64,000 bases of DNA from Cymbidium sinense (lineage: Eukaryota > Streptophyta > Magnoliopsida > Asparagales > Orchidaceae), in NCBI GenBank assembly GCA_021442155.1, contig CM038221.1, positions 79,438,494-79,502,493 of the forward strand, read 5' to 3'. Every line of letters starts with the position of its first letter. Position 1 is the stretch's first letter. Below, piece by piece: positions 47,912-59,884 of the stretch. The notes below the pieces were generated by a model. That model worked only from the letters and a program-made list of their open reading frames with translations. It was not told the DNA's origin and searched no databases. The position numbers and the translations under genes were made by a program.

Positions 47912-49930
47912 TGTAATATCCATTTCATTAATGCTAATTAAATTTATTTTAGTTAATTAACGTTCTTGTAGCGATTCTTGTAGCATCCACTTTGCCGCGT
48001 CGGCGGGATTAAGCCTCGGCAGCGTGTTGGTAGGGATCGATCGAAGGTAATTTATTTCCTTCCCAGCGGCATTTCATTTCCTTCGACGCGGCTGCGAGAT
48101 CGAGAGCTCAGTTCGCATCGGCAATTTTCTCCTCCTTTCCTTCCGACCCGGGTCGAGAGCTCCGTGACGAGCAGCGAGTGCCGTCCCTTCCTCGGACGAT
48201 TCTCTCCGTGACAGAATCTCCGTCACGGCGCGAGCATACGATCCGTTCAGCGTCGGCTTCACCGAACGCCGCTCTCTTCATCGCGCCGTCGTCGGCCTGC
48301 TTGGACCGTCGATCCGGCGTCGGCGTCATTGGAAGCGCCGCTGTTCGGCGTCGGGGAAGGCCCTTAAGTCACTTCGGTTTAGTAAATCCGTGAGCGCGGG
48401 TTGGAAAGTCCGTAAGCGCTTCGGTTTGGGAAATTAGTGAACCGTCGGCGAGAATTCTGTTCTGGCCGTCGGAAACTTAGGGAAATTTGTAAGTTCTTAA
48501 TTTCTTTCCCATCCTTTTCTTTCGGTAGCCTTCGCGGCGTTGAAATCGTGATTGAGGAGTTAGAACCATTTGTTTTAGGTGAGTGGTAGAATTATTGAGG
48601 GGGATTTGGATTGACAGTGTTTGTTAATTTTAGTTTATTGATTGAAGCAGGTAATTAATAGTGACGTTAGGAGCTTACTTTGGAGTCGTACTCCAGTGTT
48701 TCGAAAGCTTATGAGGAGAGATCAATTTCAGGTAAGATTGCAAGATTGCAGGTTAAGTTAATTATGAGTTTTCACGTATTAGAAGGATTTAGAAGAGTTA
48801 TTTCATTATAGGTTGTGTACTCGAGGAGGGATCGAGGTGCACATCACGACATGACTTAAACGAGGTGAGACATACTTTCTTAATTGATTTATTCTTATGT
48901 ATGGCATTCTAGACTTACTTATAAATTGTATGAATGCGTATATAAAATGTAGATATTTGTCATGTTGAATGTATATAAATGTTGATTTTATATTGATTGG
49001 CCAGTTATGATTTATGATGCAATTTATGATTCTGATGATTACAAGCATTTAGTTGGCATTGATTTCATTGCATATAGAAATGATTGAAAACATGTTGTAA
49101 ATCTGATAATGTGATAAGCGAAATGTCGAAAATTGTGATAGGAAGAATTTATCTGACGGATCTGCTTGAGATAGGCAAAAGTTGGCGAGATGGCGTGATT
49201 AGATCTTAGTATCCCACATTTGAGGTTGGTGTGTTAGTTTGTCCAAGCGGTCAGGTATGTATGTAAGTATGGTTCGCACTTACCTGGCTTGTTTTAGCCC
49301 GGCAGTAGGGTGGCGACACTTATGAATGAAAGTCAAAACTGCAATTAAATGACATTTAGAAAATGATTTGATATAGGCGGCGAAATGAAAATCATTTTGT
49401 TGGCGTTGATTGATCTGATATGAACTACTGACGTATTGTTATATTTCTTTCTTCATTTACAGCCTACTGGCGTATTGTTGATTATAATGTTACATTCTTG
49501 CGGTCAGTTACTAGTTTACCGACTTTATAGATTTTACATACGTGCGATTGTTTCTTGTCTGTATCGCGGCTTTAGCATTCTTGTCTCATTTAAGCTTTTT
49601 TATGATCTTTATTGAAAATTTGGAAAAGGCATTTGGGTAGAAAATTTAGTGTTTGTTGAATTGTATAGTTTTGGGAAGCTTAAAGGCTTTTGGATGCGTC
49701 TAAATTAAATGTCTTTAGCTCGTATTTATTTAAAGATTTCGCTTAGTATTTGTGTTATGAATTAAGTTAAGTAGTATATGAATTGTAAATAGTTTAGTGA
49801 TGATTTGATTAGATACACCTTTCACTTGCGTTCATTAGCACGGGTTGGAGCGTGTTAGTGAAATCTGTCGTCGAGTCTTATTCTATTACGTCGGTGACCA
49901 CAGCGTAAGGGGGGGTCATCGGGGTGTGTG
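47912..49930 (+). repeat. Inner gypsy 3' LTR
   Basis: Starts TGTAATATCCATTTCATTAATG after GTTAAGAAG. The CpG-rich block is at 47995-48540; small open frames on both strands there are artefacts. Many 20-50-bp blocks are identical to the 5' LTR, separated by short unmatched inserts. The end near 49930 (GGGGTGTGTG) corresponds to GTGACG before the primer site in the 5' LTR. It lacks the 365-bp duplication. Confidence 0.85.
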
Positions 49931-52848
49931 GATACCCGATATACATTTTTTACGTGCAAATCTCCAAAATTTAAATCACAACATTAAGATTTAGATCTTG
50001 TATGGAATTCAATGATTAAACTTCTTTATTTATCTTGCACCTTTGAAATCTCGGTTGATATTGATTACCACATACTTGCTTGTGTCTATTATTTGAATTT
50101 ATTGATTTAATCCGATGACTTACCCAATGAACTACTTGCAGATATACAACATACCATAGATCTAATTCCTAGATCATAAATACCTAACTTACCTCATTAT
50201 AAGATGAATCTAACTGAGCATGCAAAGTTAAAATGACAAGTAAATGAATTTCTGAAGAAGAGTTTTATCCAAGAAAGTCTTAGTCCTTGTGCTGTACCTA
50301 CTCTTTTAACTCCTAAGAAAGACGGGACTTAGAGGATGTATATTAATAGCATAGTAGTAAATAAGATCATAATAAAATATAAGTTTGCTATACCTATATT
50401 GCATGACATATTATATCTTATTTTAGGCTCATCTTTATTCTCTGAAATTAATTTGAGAAGTGGATACTACTAGATAAGGATTAGACTAGGTGATAAATGG
50501 AAGACATCGTTCAAAACTCCCAATAGTTTTTTATGAATGATTAGTCATGCCATTTGGTCTTCCAAACGCGCAAGTATAATCATAAGACTAATGAACACTA
50601 TCGGAACCTTTTATTGGTCAATTTATTACATCTACTTTGACAATATTTATATCAATAATCCAAATAAGCGGTCACATCTACTTCATTTAAGAATGGTCTT
50701 AGAAAAAAAAAGCGACAAAATTATATGTAAGCCTTAAGAAATATTTTTTTGTTAAAATAAAGTCATTTTCTTAGGTTTTATTATATCTACTAATGATTAA
50801 AAGCTAACCCATCAAAAATTAAGAGTTTTTATAGATTAGTAGCTTTTTATGAGAAGTTTATAAAAAATTTTAGTACTGTTGTAGCTCCTATCACTGACAT
50901 CTTAAAAAAAAGATAAGTTTACGTAGATCACAGATGCTGAATGAGCCATGCAACAAATTAAAATTCTTATGACTTCTTCATTTGTTTTAAGACTTCCTAA
51001 CTTAAATAAAGTATTTGAAGTGACTTGTGATGCATTTGGTATTGAAATTGGTGGAATATTAAGTCAAGAAAATCATTAAATTGCTTTCTTCAGTGAGAAA
51101 TTAAATAACGCTAGGAAAATATATTTTATATATGATTAAGATTTTATGTGATTATTCAAACTCTTTAACACTAGAGGTATTATCTATTATTGATAAAGTT
51201 TATTTTGAATATATATCATCAAGCCCTAAAGTTTGATAACTCCCAAATGAAACTAAATCATAGACATGCTAAATGGGTCTAATACCTTCAAATTTTTCCC
51301 TTTGTGCTTAAACATAAACCTTGAACAGAAAATAAACCAGCAGACACTCTATCCAAAATATCTCTAATAGTTTCATCTATTAAATTTTAAATCCTTAGAT
51401 TTAAGACTTTAAAGAAAGATTACAAAATTTGCCCTGATTCTCATATGATATTCCTAAAACAAAAATTTAAGCCTTTAACTTTTGATAACCCCTTCATCAT
51501 TCTAGATGGATATCTTTATAAAGTTAAGAGATTATATATTCCTAAAACATTCCCAAGAGAATTTCTTCTCTCTAAATTACAATCATGAGGTATATCGACA
51601 TTTTAGTAAATTAAAGGCCAAACACTAGTTGAGCAAAGGTTTTATTAGTCTCACCAAATGAAGTTAAACGTATCATAGCCCAATGTTATACTTGTAGTTA
51701 AACTAAAACCGTTAAATAAAAAAAAGGTTATTGCACATCATTACATATTCTTTCTAAACCATTGGAAAACTTATCTATAGATTTCACATTAAGGTTACAT
51801 AAGATACCTCGAGAACATGATAATATATTTGTCTTTGTAAATAGATCTTCTAAGATGGCATATTTTATACCTTATATCAAATGATGCATCTCACATAACA
51901 AGATTATTCTTTAAAGAAATTATCAGGTTACATGGAGTCCCATCCACTATAGTTTCTGATAAAGATGCTGAATTTATATTCTATTTTTAAAAAATCATAT
52001 GAAAACTAATATGAACACAACTAAAATTTTCTGCAATATTTCATCCATAAATTGATGAATAAATGAAAGTTGTCAATAGGATATTACGAAATCTACTAAG
52101 ATATTTAGTTGAAAAAATTTAGAAAATTGGGATTTAATATTACCTACATCTAAATTTGCATACAATAGTTTCATTTTTAGATCAATCCACAAATCACCTT
52201 TTGAGATAATTTATGGATATAACCAAAATACTTATTAGCATAGCTAATCTACTACTCATACATTTTTTGAATTTAGCATACATATTTGTATGTAATTTTC
52301 ATAGCCTTTATGAAGTCATAAAGAAGCAATTGGAAATACAAAATACTAAGTATGGTGAATAAAAGAATAAATATAAAAATTTTAAGAAATATGAGATAGA
52401 TAACTATGAATTAGTTCGTATCTGTCTTGAGAGATTTTCTTCCACCAAATATAAAAAGTTACAAATAAGAGTATATCGGTCAATAAAAATTATTAGAAAA
52501 CTTAGTACTAATGTTAATGTTCTTGAATTGCCCCCATACATGTTTATTAGCCATATTTTCAATGTGAAAGATCTAATATCTTTTAAGGAAGTTAAACAAC
52601 CACCAAATTTACAGAATGATACTTTTGTAGAGGAAATAGAAATTATCTATAGGTATATATCCAGCCAACATTCTTTGAAGTAGAGAATATCATCACAGTT
52701 GAAATACAAGCAGATAATAGCATCATTCAGAGATTCTTAACTAGATGGAAAGACAAGCCACCAAGTAAGGATACCTAGATGACCTTAGAAGAATTACAGA
52801 GCTTCGCCCCCGAGCTTCTTGAAGATTTGAAGAATCATAACTCTTGAG
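49931..52848 (+). pseudogene. Outer chromovirus pol and chromodomain remnant
   Basis: RT: DLIPRS then IPNLPHYKMN (50170), [20 protein letters not shown] (50250), PKKDGT, FSEINLRSGYY (50440), and WKTSFKTPNSF. The catalytic Y-F-D-D reads Y-F-D-N at 50633-50644, so the second aspartate is lost. RNase H: FEVTCDAFGIEIGGILSQEN (51017-51076) and IAFFSEKLNNARK. Integrase is badly decayed: a HEVYRHFSKLKAKH zinc-finger-like start (about 51580), and CIxFGxxPR-like end text near 52180. Chromodomain: ENIITVEIQADN, RFLTRWKDKPPSKDT, stop in place of the conserved Trp, MTLEELQSFAPELLEDL (52684-52848). Chromodomains bind histone tails and steer integration. Confidence 0.8.
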
Positions 52849-52860
52849 AAGAGTTCTTTG

Positions 52861-52880
52861 AATCGAGGGAGTTAATATAG
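52861..52880 (+). other. Polypurine tract region of outer chromovirus
   Basis: CGAGGGAG lies just before the 3' LTR start (TGCATTAAAGGAAGAAAGG at 52881); it is short and interrupted, so the assignment rests on position. Confidence 0.4.
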
Positions 52881-53520
52881 TGCATTAAAGGAAGAAAGGA
52901 CACATCACAAGGTTAAAATCAAAGCTTAAACTTTGAGGACTTTTATTAGACTTTTATGTTATGATATTTATATCCCATGTGTTATATTATGTATTAGTGG
53001 ATGTAGTTGATCACATTTAAGTGTTGTATAAAAGTTGTGATTGAAATCATATGAGTTCATGTATTAAATTGCATAGTGTCGACAGCGCCTTCTCTTAACA
53101 CACCTTGGTGTTGCGTTTGTGGTATTTAATGCTTGGGGATATAGAAGATAATCGGCGAAGCGAGAGAGCCGGATTGCGCACCTGATCAACTCAATCTTTG
53201 AAACAACATATTCCGACTTTTTTCAGTTTTTGATAGTTTCCCATAAAGGACAAATCTCTTGGAGTATTGTACTTATATAAACACTTATTCTGATCTAATG
53301 AATAATAAAACTTATTTGTGTATAAAAACTTGAGTGAATTTCTTTTATTGGAGCTTGGTGGCCGACCGTTCGAGGGATTCAGTGATATCTTACAACCATT
53401 CTACTTTGGTGAGAAGAACTTCTTCATATCCCTTCCACTTTGGTAAGTGAAAGATCTTAGAATATTTTTTCTTCCTCCATCCGTTGAGGTGTCTTGTCTT
53501 CATGACGCATCCATTAATTT
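52881..53520 (+). repeat. Outer chromovirus 3' LTR
   Basis: 640 bp, single U3. It matches the 5' LTR in text such as AAATCAAAGCTTAAACTTTG, CAAATCTCTTGGAGTATTGTACTTATATAAA, GGTGGCCGACCGTTCG and AAGTGAAAGATCTT. A short unrelated-looking CG-rich insert at 53145-53180 replaces the GCGCC-rich part of the 5' LTR. It ends at TCCATTAATTT, after which LINE F resumes. Confidence 0.87.
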
Positions 53521-54085
53521 ATAACATTAATAATCTCAGCATCAACAATAATCTTTAATGTTATACTTTTATTTGTAATTTATTATTTTTCATAATATTA
53601 TCTTTCAAACTATTATCTATAATCACACCAAATTTTAACGACTCTATTGTGAATACCAAAGTTTAAAACTAAACTATCAATCTATTTAACCTTCTCTCCA
53701 ACCATTTAGTTTCTTGAATACATTAGATATTCATCTTCCTATAAATCATAATATTTATTAATTTTATTAATTTACATGTAAGAGTATCTATATTCCAAGT
53801 TTTATCCTAATTCTAGTTTCATACACTAACTTCTTTCCCCACATTCATCCATAATATGAGAACCCTTACTTATTTAACACTACTGGAGTTACGATACACT
53901 TTTCTTTGATTGTGTGTTAAGCCATCTGAGTTTGTTGCTTCTAGGAAATGCCCTTGCGTTGAAACAATATATTAAAGGATTCATGTCATGGTTTTTCAAC
54001 AAGTTTTAAGTTGGCTATCGACTAACTAATGCAACCCTCCACTTTTCTTGGTCAAGACTTGGGATTGATTATCATGCCACAATTA
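53521..54085 (-). mobile_element. RTE LINE copy F, 5' part (endonuclease start)
   Basis: Collinear with LINE E at 57614-58125 over its full length, including the 5' terminal block (TTGGCTATCGACT..CAACCCTCCACTTTTC). On the minus strand it covers the start of the endonuclease domain (the TWNI..L..KLIEIVDTM region, frame broken). Its continuation lies at 29815-29896 on the other side of the chromovirus. The three bases around each join do not give a clean TSD. Confidence 0.75.
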
Positions 54086-55082
54086 ATTCTCTTATTATTG
54101 TGCGAGATGTAATAGAATAAGATAACTCGTAGATGTAGCTTCTCCAACTCATTCGAATATGTACGAATTCAAAACGAGTATGTGAAAACTAAATCTCATT
54201 AAGTTATTATGAGCAGCTTTTATATTTTAAATTCTTCTAACAATCATTTCATATTTATATTACATAATTGAAAGCGTATAAAATTAAATTCTAATATAAA
54301 TACAGAGCAATTAATGGCACAAAATTTAAATTATATATACCTAAAAAGACTTTACAATCTCTCAAAATTATACACTATCTGTAGAACCTTGCGCCCTACT
54401 CTTCTCCTTATTTTTGCCTAAATTGTACACCTAAAACTATACAAGAAAGAAGTATTGTCTAGTCACTAGTCTTCTCTTTATTTTTTCCTTAAAGTTAATG
54501 TGTAGTATTATAAGCTAATAGCCCAGTGAGACGAGTAGTACTAACGTAAACTCAATACACGATATAATAAGCAGCGCGCATTTATGATTAAAATTTATAG
54601 AAATATAAAAAAAAAAGGTAAAGACATACTGACAAGTGTAAAAATTGAATGGCAGTTTGTAACTCTATAAAACATAAACAGTAAATAGCAGGAATGACTA
54701 TACATGATGGTAATTCATTTCATAAAGTCTTGTTCAATTCTAAATCAAATTATCTTGTTAGAAATGTCATTTATATTTATGATTTGACTCTTGTTATAAC
54801 ATAAGGATCGTGGGAAATTGTTAATAAGAGTGATCGTATCTACACTACATACCAATAACTCCCAAGACATCAATTGGTCCAATCTAACCTGAATGCTAAG
54901 AGTCAAAAATTCTAAATTTTCATGTCAAAAGCTCATCTCGTCAAAGCTTTTGCCAATTATCGTAAAATAATCTACATATTTCTTAACATTTCATACTTAT
55001 CATATACATTGATTTCATTTGAGCATTTAGCAATAGTTGCACCAAATCATTTATCAACATACATATCAATATTATATACAAC
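54086..55082. other. Intergenic, no gene seen
   Basis: AT-rich. The frame at 54922-55116 (plus) is not recognisable. No repeat pair noticed. Confidence 0.5.
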
Positions 55083-55299
55083 AACAAACAACAACAACAA
55101 GCCTTTATCCCACTAAGTGGGGTCGGCTATGAATCATAGTTTCCATTATGTGTATTCAAATTCTTTTAATTCAAGTATGCTTGGGTTATTTTTATACATC
55201 TTAACCAAGTCTTTTAGGTCTACCTCTACCTTTCTTAACATAAGGCAAATCTAAAGCATCTACTCTCCTGTCGGGTCATTAGGCACGACGCTTTATGTG

Positions 55300-58004
55300 G
55301 CCAAACCATCTAAGACTCTCTCTAGTCTTATCGCCCTGAGCTACTCCAACTTTTTTCCATACTCATTTTTTTGCATTTTATCTCTAAGAGTAAAGCCACT
55401 CATCCACACAGCATCCTCATCTCACACTTAACTTAGTCTTATGCTTCTCTTTTCAACATTTTTGCACCATAAGTCATTGCAGGTCTTACCACCATCTTAT
55501 AAAATTTTCTCTTAAGTTTAAGTGAAACTTTTCTATCACACAAACCAAATTCCTCCACTTCAACCATCCAACTTGAATTCTACTAATAACATCTCCATCT
55601 ATTTCACCATCATTTTTGAACAATAGAACCAAATATCATCGTCACTCTTATTAATGACTTGTTCACCTAATGTCAACACAAATAGAACTTCTACAACTAA
55701 AATTACACTCCATATATTCGCTTTAAACCTACTTAAACAAAACATTTAGACTCTGTTGACCTCCATAATTTAAGTTTCTCTTGGACTCCCTCTCTAGTCT
55801 TATCAACAAGAAGGATGTCATCACAAAAACATACACCAAGGTACATCTTCCTGTAAATGCCTAAGTAAGAACATCCATAACTAAATAAAAAGATAAGGGC
55901 TTAAAGTCGATCCTTGATGTAATCCAAGAAATAGGAAAATATTTTGTCAATCCTCCTTGTGTTTGGACACAAGTAATCTAGTATACATATCCTTAATGAC
56001 TTGAATATAACCAATATTAACTCTTTCGTTCTAGAACTCTCCAAAGAACATCTCTTGAAATTTTATCATAAGCTTTCTAAATCAATAAATATCATATGTA
56101 GATCCTCCTTACTTTCTATACTTCTCCATCAAACCTCTTAACAAATATATAGCATCCATAGTAGATCTACTTGGCATGAAACCGATTGTGAGAAATTTTG
56201 TATCACATCATGCTTTCACTCTCTCCCATAATTTTAATGTATGACACATTAACTTAATTCCTCATAATTTGCACTCTTGTGCATCACCTTTATTCTTAAA
56301 TATAGAAACCAACAAACTCTTTCTCCACTCATCATCTTTTTAGTCTTTAAAATAACATTAAAAGATTTGTAAGCCAAGAAATTCCTTGATATCCTAAATA
56401 TTTTCACCATTGGAATATCATCCTCTTGTTTTCACATTTCATTTTCTTTAAAACTTCTAACTTTAGATTTACTAATCTGACGATAAAAATAAAATTCTTT
56501 ATTTTTGTTTAGGTATTAAGGTTCTTAAAAATCAATCTTTCAGATTCTTCATTGAAAAGATTATCAAAATATCTCATCCACCTATTTTCAATATCTTTTT
56601 AAGAAAAGCACTTTATTATTTTCATCCTATAAACCTCACTTGACCAGGTATTTCTTCTCTTATCTCTTTTATTTATACTTATATCATCTTTCACCATCTT
56701 TAATATCTAATCTATGTATATATCACTAAAAACTAAATTTTTTTATGTATTCTTTCTTAGAATCTCATAAATCACTTTATATCTTTTCTTCTCCAAGTTT
56801 TACATCTAAACAAGTTTTATAACAATCTTCTTATTTCTTATCTTTTCTTTGCAACTCCCATCAACATTATTTTATTAAAGACTTCCTTTTGATTCTCCAA
56901 GCATTTTAGCAACTTGTTTAATTTCACATACTTTTATAATATTCTTTATGAACATCCCAAATTCTAAGCTCTTATATCGTTCTTAAAATATTTTTTTTGT
57001 GTCATCTAATCCTGACAATAATTTGATTTATTTTATTAAAGTTTTCTTTTGATTCTCCAAGCACATTTTAGAACTTTCTTAATTTCTTTCATTTTTTCCT
57101 ACATAACATTAAATTTCTTATGAACATCTCAAATTCTAAACTCTTATACTGCTTAAAAATATTTTTATTTGTGTCCATCTAATCTAGACGATAATTTGAT
57201 TTATTTTTCCTCTTACGTCTTTTATCTTAAAATCTAAACTAATAATCCATGTTGGGTGCTTAAACTTTCACTTGGAATGACCTACAATCTTTACAATCTA
57301 AACGATCTATTTTTCTTATCGAAAATAATCAATCGTGTTTTATTAGATCCATTTTATAAGTAATAATATGTTTCTCTTTTCTTAAATAAAGTATTAGCTA
57401 TTATAAATCATGTAGCAAAATCTAATATAGTCATACCTTCTTCATTACCATCCATCCACAATGAATACTTTAAAATCTTCTACCACTACCCACATGTCCA
57501 TTTAAATCTCTCCAATAAATACTTTTTTTCTTGAGATGTCTTTTGTATTAATCTCTAATTCATTCAAAAAATTTTCTTTTCTTACATCCAAACCTACTTG
57601 AGGGCGTAAAACACTTATAACATTGATAATCTTAATATCAACAATAATCTTTAAAGTTTATAATTTTATCTCCACATCTATTAATATTTATAATATTATC
57701 TTTCAAATTTTATCTATAATCACACTACCATTTCTAGTTCGACCTACCTAAAACCAAAGTTTAAAACCTAAACTATCAATCTCCTGGCCTTCTCCCAACC
57801 CATTTAGTTTTGAACACATAAAATATTTATCTTTCTATGAACCATAATATCTATTAATTCCATTAATTTTATAAGCGTGCTAGATTTCAAGATCCTAATT
57901 CTAATTTCATGGACTAACTTCTTTTCGCTCAGATCCATAATGTGGAACCCTTGCTTATTTAACACTACGCGGCAATCGTGACGTCGCTTTTTTTCAGTAT
58001 TCAT
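55300..58004 (-). pseudogene. LINE E endonuclease-RT polyprotein remnant
   Basis: Endonuclease: the frame 57804-58004 gives VVLNKQGFHIMDLSEKKLVHE, then LIKLMELIDIMVHRKINILCVQ, matching the RTE endonuclease start (W-N-x-x-S-L-x-x-K-L-x-E-L-V-D.. NILCVQETKW). The catalytic glutamate of QET lies just beyond the frame end. RT text can be followed in complement at 56040-55850 (catalytic block near 55850-55800) and 55640-55540 (QNDGEIDGDVISRIQ). A single ORF of about 900 codons would be normal; here it is split into many short frames. Confidence 0.75.
56871..57192 (-). repeat. 161-bp tandem duplication inside LINE E
   Basis: TTTATTAAAG followed by TTTTGATTCTCCAAGCA starts at 56871 and again at 57032; both units also contain CTTATGAACATC..AAATTCTAA, AAAATATTTTT and GTC.ATCTAATC..GACRATAATTTGATTTATTTT. 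It lies in the segment between endonuclease and RT. Confidence 0.8.
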
Positions 58005-58130
58005 ACAGTGTAAACTTCAAGGGGCCTACAAGCAATGATTTAAAGGATTCATGTCATGATTATTTTTGGCAAGTTTTATCTTTTCACTACCTATCACAAC
58101 CCTCCACTTTTCACATCCACTTAGGTAGGC

Positions 58131-59119
58131 AAGGTAAAAAGCAATCTAAATGCTTATCTATATGATACTAAGAATTCTGATTTGATTTGAAGCATAGCAA
58201 ATCAATAAAGCATGATTTTAGAGGCTATGTTATGCAAGTAATCAAATCTTTTATTTAGACAAAATGAAAGAAACATCTAAATGCACTGTGTAAAGCAATC
58301 ACACGAAGTAATAGTGACAATGATAAACATCAATCTTAAAAAAAATCTAAATTTAAATTAAAAATTACAAGTCTCACCACAATATTTCGGCAAGTGTCAT
58401 GACATACTTGTCATCTTCTTGAATATACAATCTCATATCAAATTTTCTTTCAGTTTAACGACATATTTAAGAAAGACATAATGTTGCATACTGAAAACAC
58501 TCTGGTGTTCTACCTAGATTTGACCTATCCTCATGTGATCATAACTCACAACTAAGTTTCTTCAATTGCCTTAATTAGACATTAAAAGGCACTTACTTGA
58601 TTACAATAAAAATAATGTTATTAAACTTATCTTATTTATATGTATGCAACCTTTCAATTATTATTTAAACAAAGGTAACTTAATATTAACACATTCCTTA
58701 TTTCTTAATTCCTCTTATGTAAATCTAATTTATATAATTATATATTCCCATATATATAGTTTTTCCACAATTTCTTAATATTTTATGTAAATATCAAATT
58801 TTAGATAGATCATACTCAATAAAAAGTCAATTTTGTTTAACTAGACATAATCAATGAATAATTGTATAGATTATATAATATATATAATTTTAATAAAATT
58901 ATTTTCTTCATTTCAAATTTTCCTTTACATTCACTATTTTTATACTTAGTTCCATTTATATCCCATAAACATACACCTAGCTATATCTTATAAAATACAT
59001 AATTGCCCTAATATCTTACTAACTTCTCCCTAAAGTTCGCTACAGCTCTCGATTAGCTACAATAGTAAATTAAATAAATATGAACAAAAAAATGATTTAA
59101 TCAATCAATCTTAACAATG

Positions 59120-59190
<71 letters not shown>

Positions 59191-59884
59191 AACACCTAAA
59201 TTTATATATACTTATTGTTACTTACAGTTACCTCCTACCTCCTTCAAGCAGTCGAAATTCCTTCAAGCTCGCCCCACCACTTGCTGAAAAGCCGGCACTA
59301 TGGTCTCACTTGACTGTTAGGACGAAAGGCAGGAAACATGAAGATGATTTTAGGGGAACAAAAATAAAGGCTAGGCTTCCATTATATATGTTAATATAAT
59401 TTATTACTAAACCCTTTAATCCCAACACTCCAACTATCTCAATCCACCATTACATGCATAGATTAGTGGAAATCCATTAAATTGCTACAGTAATAAGGTT
59501 TAATTAGTAGTTAATTGTGGTTAAATAAATAATTAGATTAATTACTATACAAAATTTAGTTAGCTATTTAATATATATCATTCACAAAGTGTAGAATTTT
59601 ATAAAAATTCATATGATGACTTCCGGGGTGTGTAAAAAATGTTTATTGTTCAAGTGCATTTAATGAAAATCTTGATATTAAAAAAAATTTGCTTATAAGT
59701 CAAAGGAAATATAGAAATTTATATGCACTATATCATCATACACATTTACTCACCCACAGTGAGTCTTGCTTAGATGAATTAGCAAGACTAAAAAAATTCT
59801 TAAATCAATTAAGGCGACATTAAGTTTAAAAAAAGGTATGAGACTGTACTCAGTGAATTATATATTGGCCTGAGTGTAGGATCT
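58131..59884. other. Intergenic with a long (AT)n microsatellite
   Basis: A 65-bp perfect (AT)n run lies at 59122-59186. The rest is AT-rich with no recognised gene or transposon end. Confidence 0.55.

Larger units (their letters stand above)
41360..49930 (+). mobile_element. Inner Ty3/gypsy element (Tekay-like), nested
   Basis: LTRs at 41360-43616 and 47912-49930, both starting TGTAATATCCATTTCATTAATG. A Met-type primer site is at 43621. Gag, protease, RT, RNase H, integrase and a chromodomain-like C-terminus follow in gypsy order, then the 3' LTR. The RT text (FIDDILIYS then LYAKFSKCEFWM) and the large CpG-rich LTRs fit the Tekay/Del chromovirus group. It lies in the outer chromovirus between the protease and RT regions. 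The frames are broken every 50-250 bp. The TSD could not be fixed because the outer LTR ends have decayed. Confidence 0.88.
29897..53520 (+). mobile_element. Chromovirus (Ty3/gypsy) hosting two nested elements
   Basis: Outer LTR retrotransposon. Parts in order: 5' LTR 29897-30940; Met-type primer binding site 30942-30953; gag 31441 onward, split by L1 at 32140-40103; zinc knuckle 40393-40434; protease region to about 41235; inner gypsy 41360-49930; RT, RNase H and integrase 50090-52560; chromodomain 52684-52848; polypurine tract; 3' LTR 52881-53520. Without the insertions it would be about 7.1 kb, normal for a chromovirus. The chromodomain and the RT text ([16 protein letters not shown]) place it with chromoviruses, perhaps Reina- or CRM-like; the exact clade is not settled. 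It is dead from stops, frameshifts and a mutated RT motif. Confidence 0.88.
55083..58130 (-). mobile_element. RTE LINE copy E, nearly full length
   Basis: About 3 kb, minus strand, close to the usual length of plant RTE LINEs. The 3' end at 55080-55130 is (TTG)n preceded by GTAGCCGACCCCACTTAG-type text (complement). The RT region extends to about 56750, then the endonuclease-RT linker, then the endonuclease from about 57880 back to 57530. The 5' terminal block ends near 58125. A 161-bp tandem duplication lies at 56871-57192. Frames are broken throughout. It serves as the local reference for copies A, D and F. Confidence 0.82.

Noticed and set aside
48074..48393. Three overlapping open frames on both strands
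   Set aside because: Same CpG-rich LTR block in the 3' copy. None matches the frame open in the 5' LTR.
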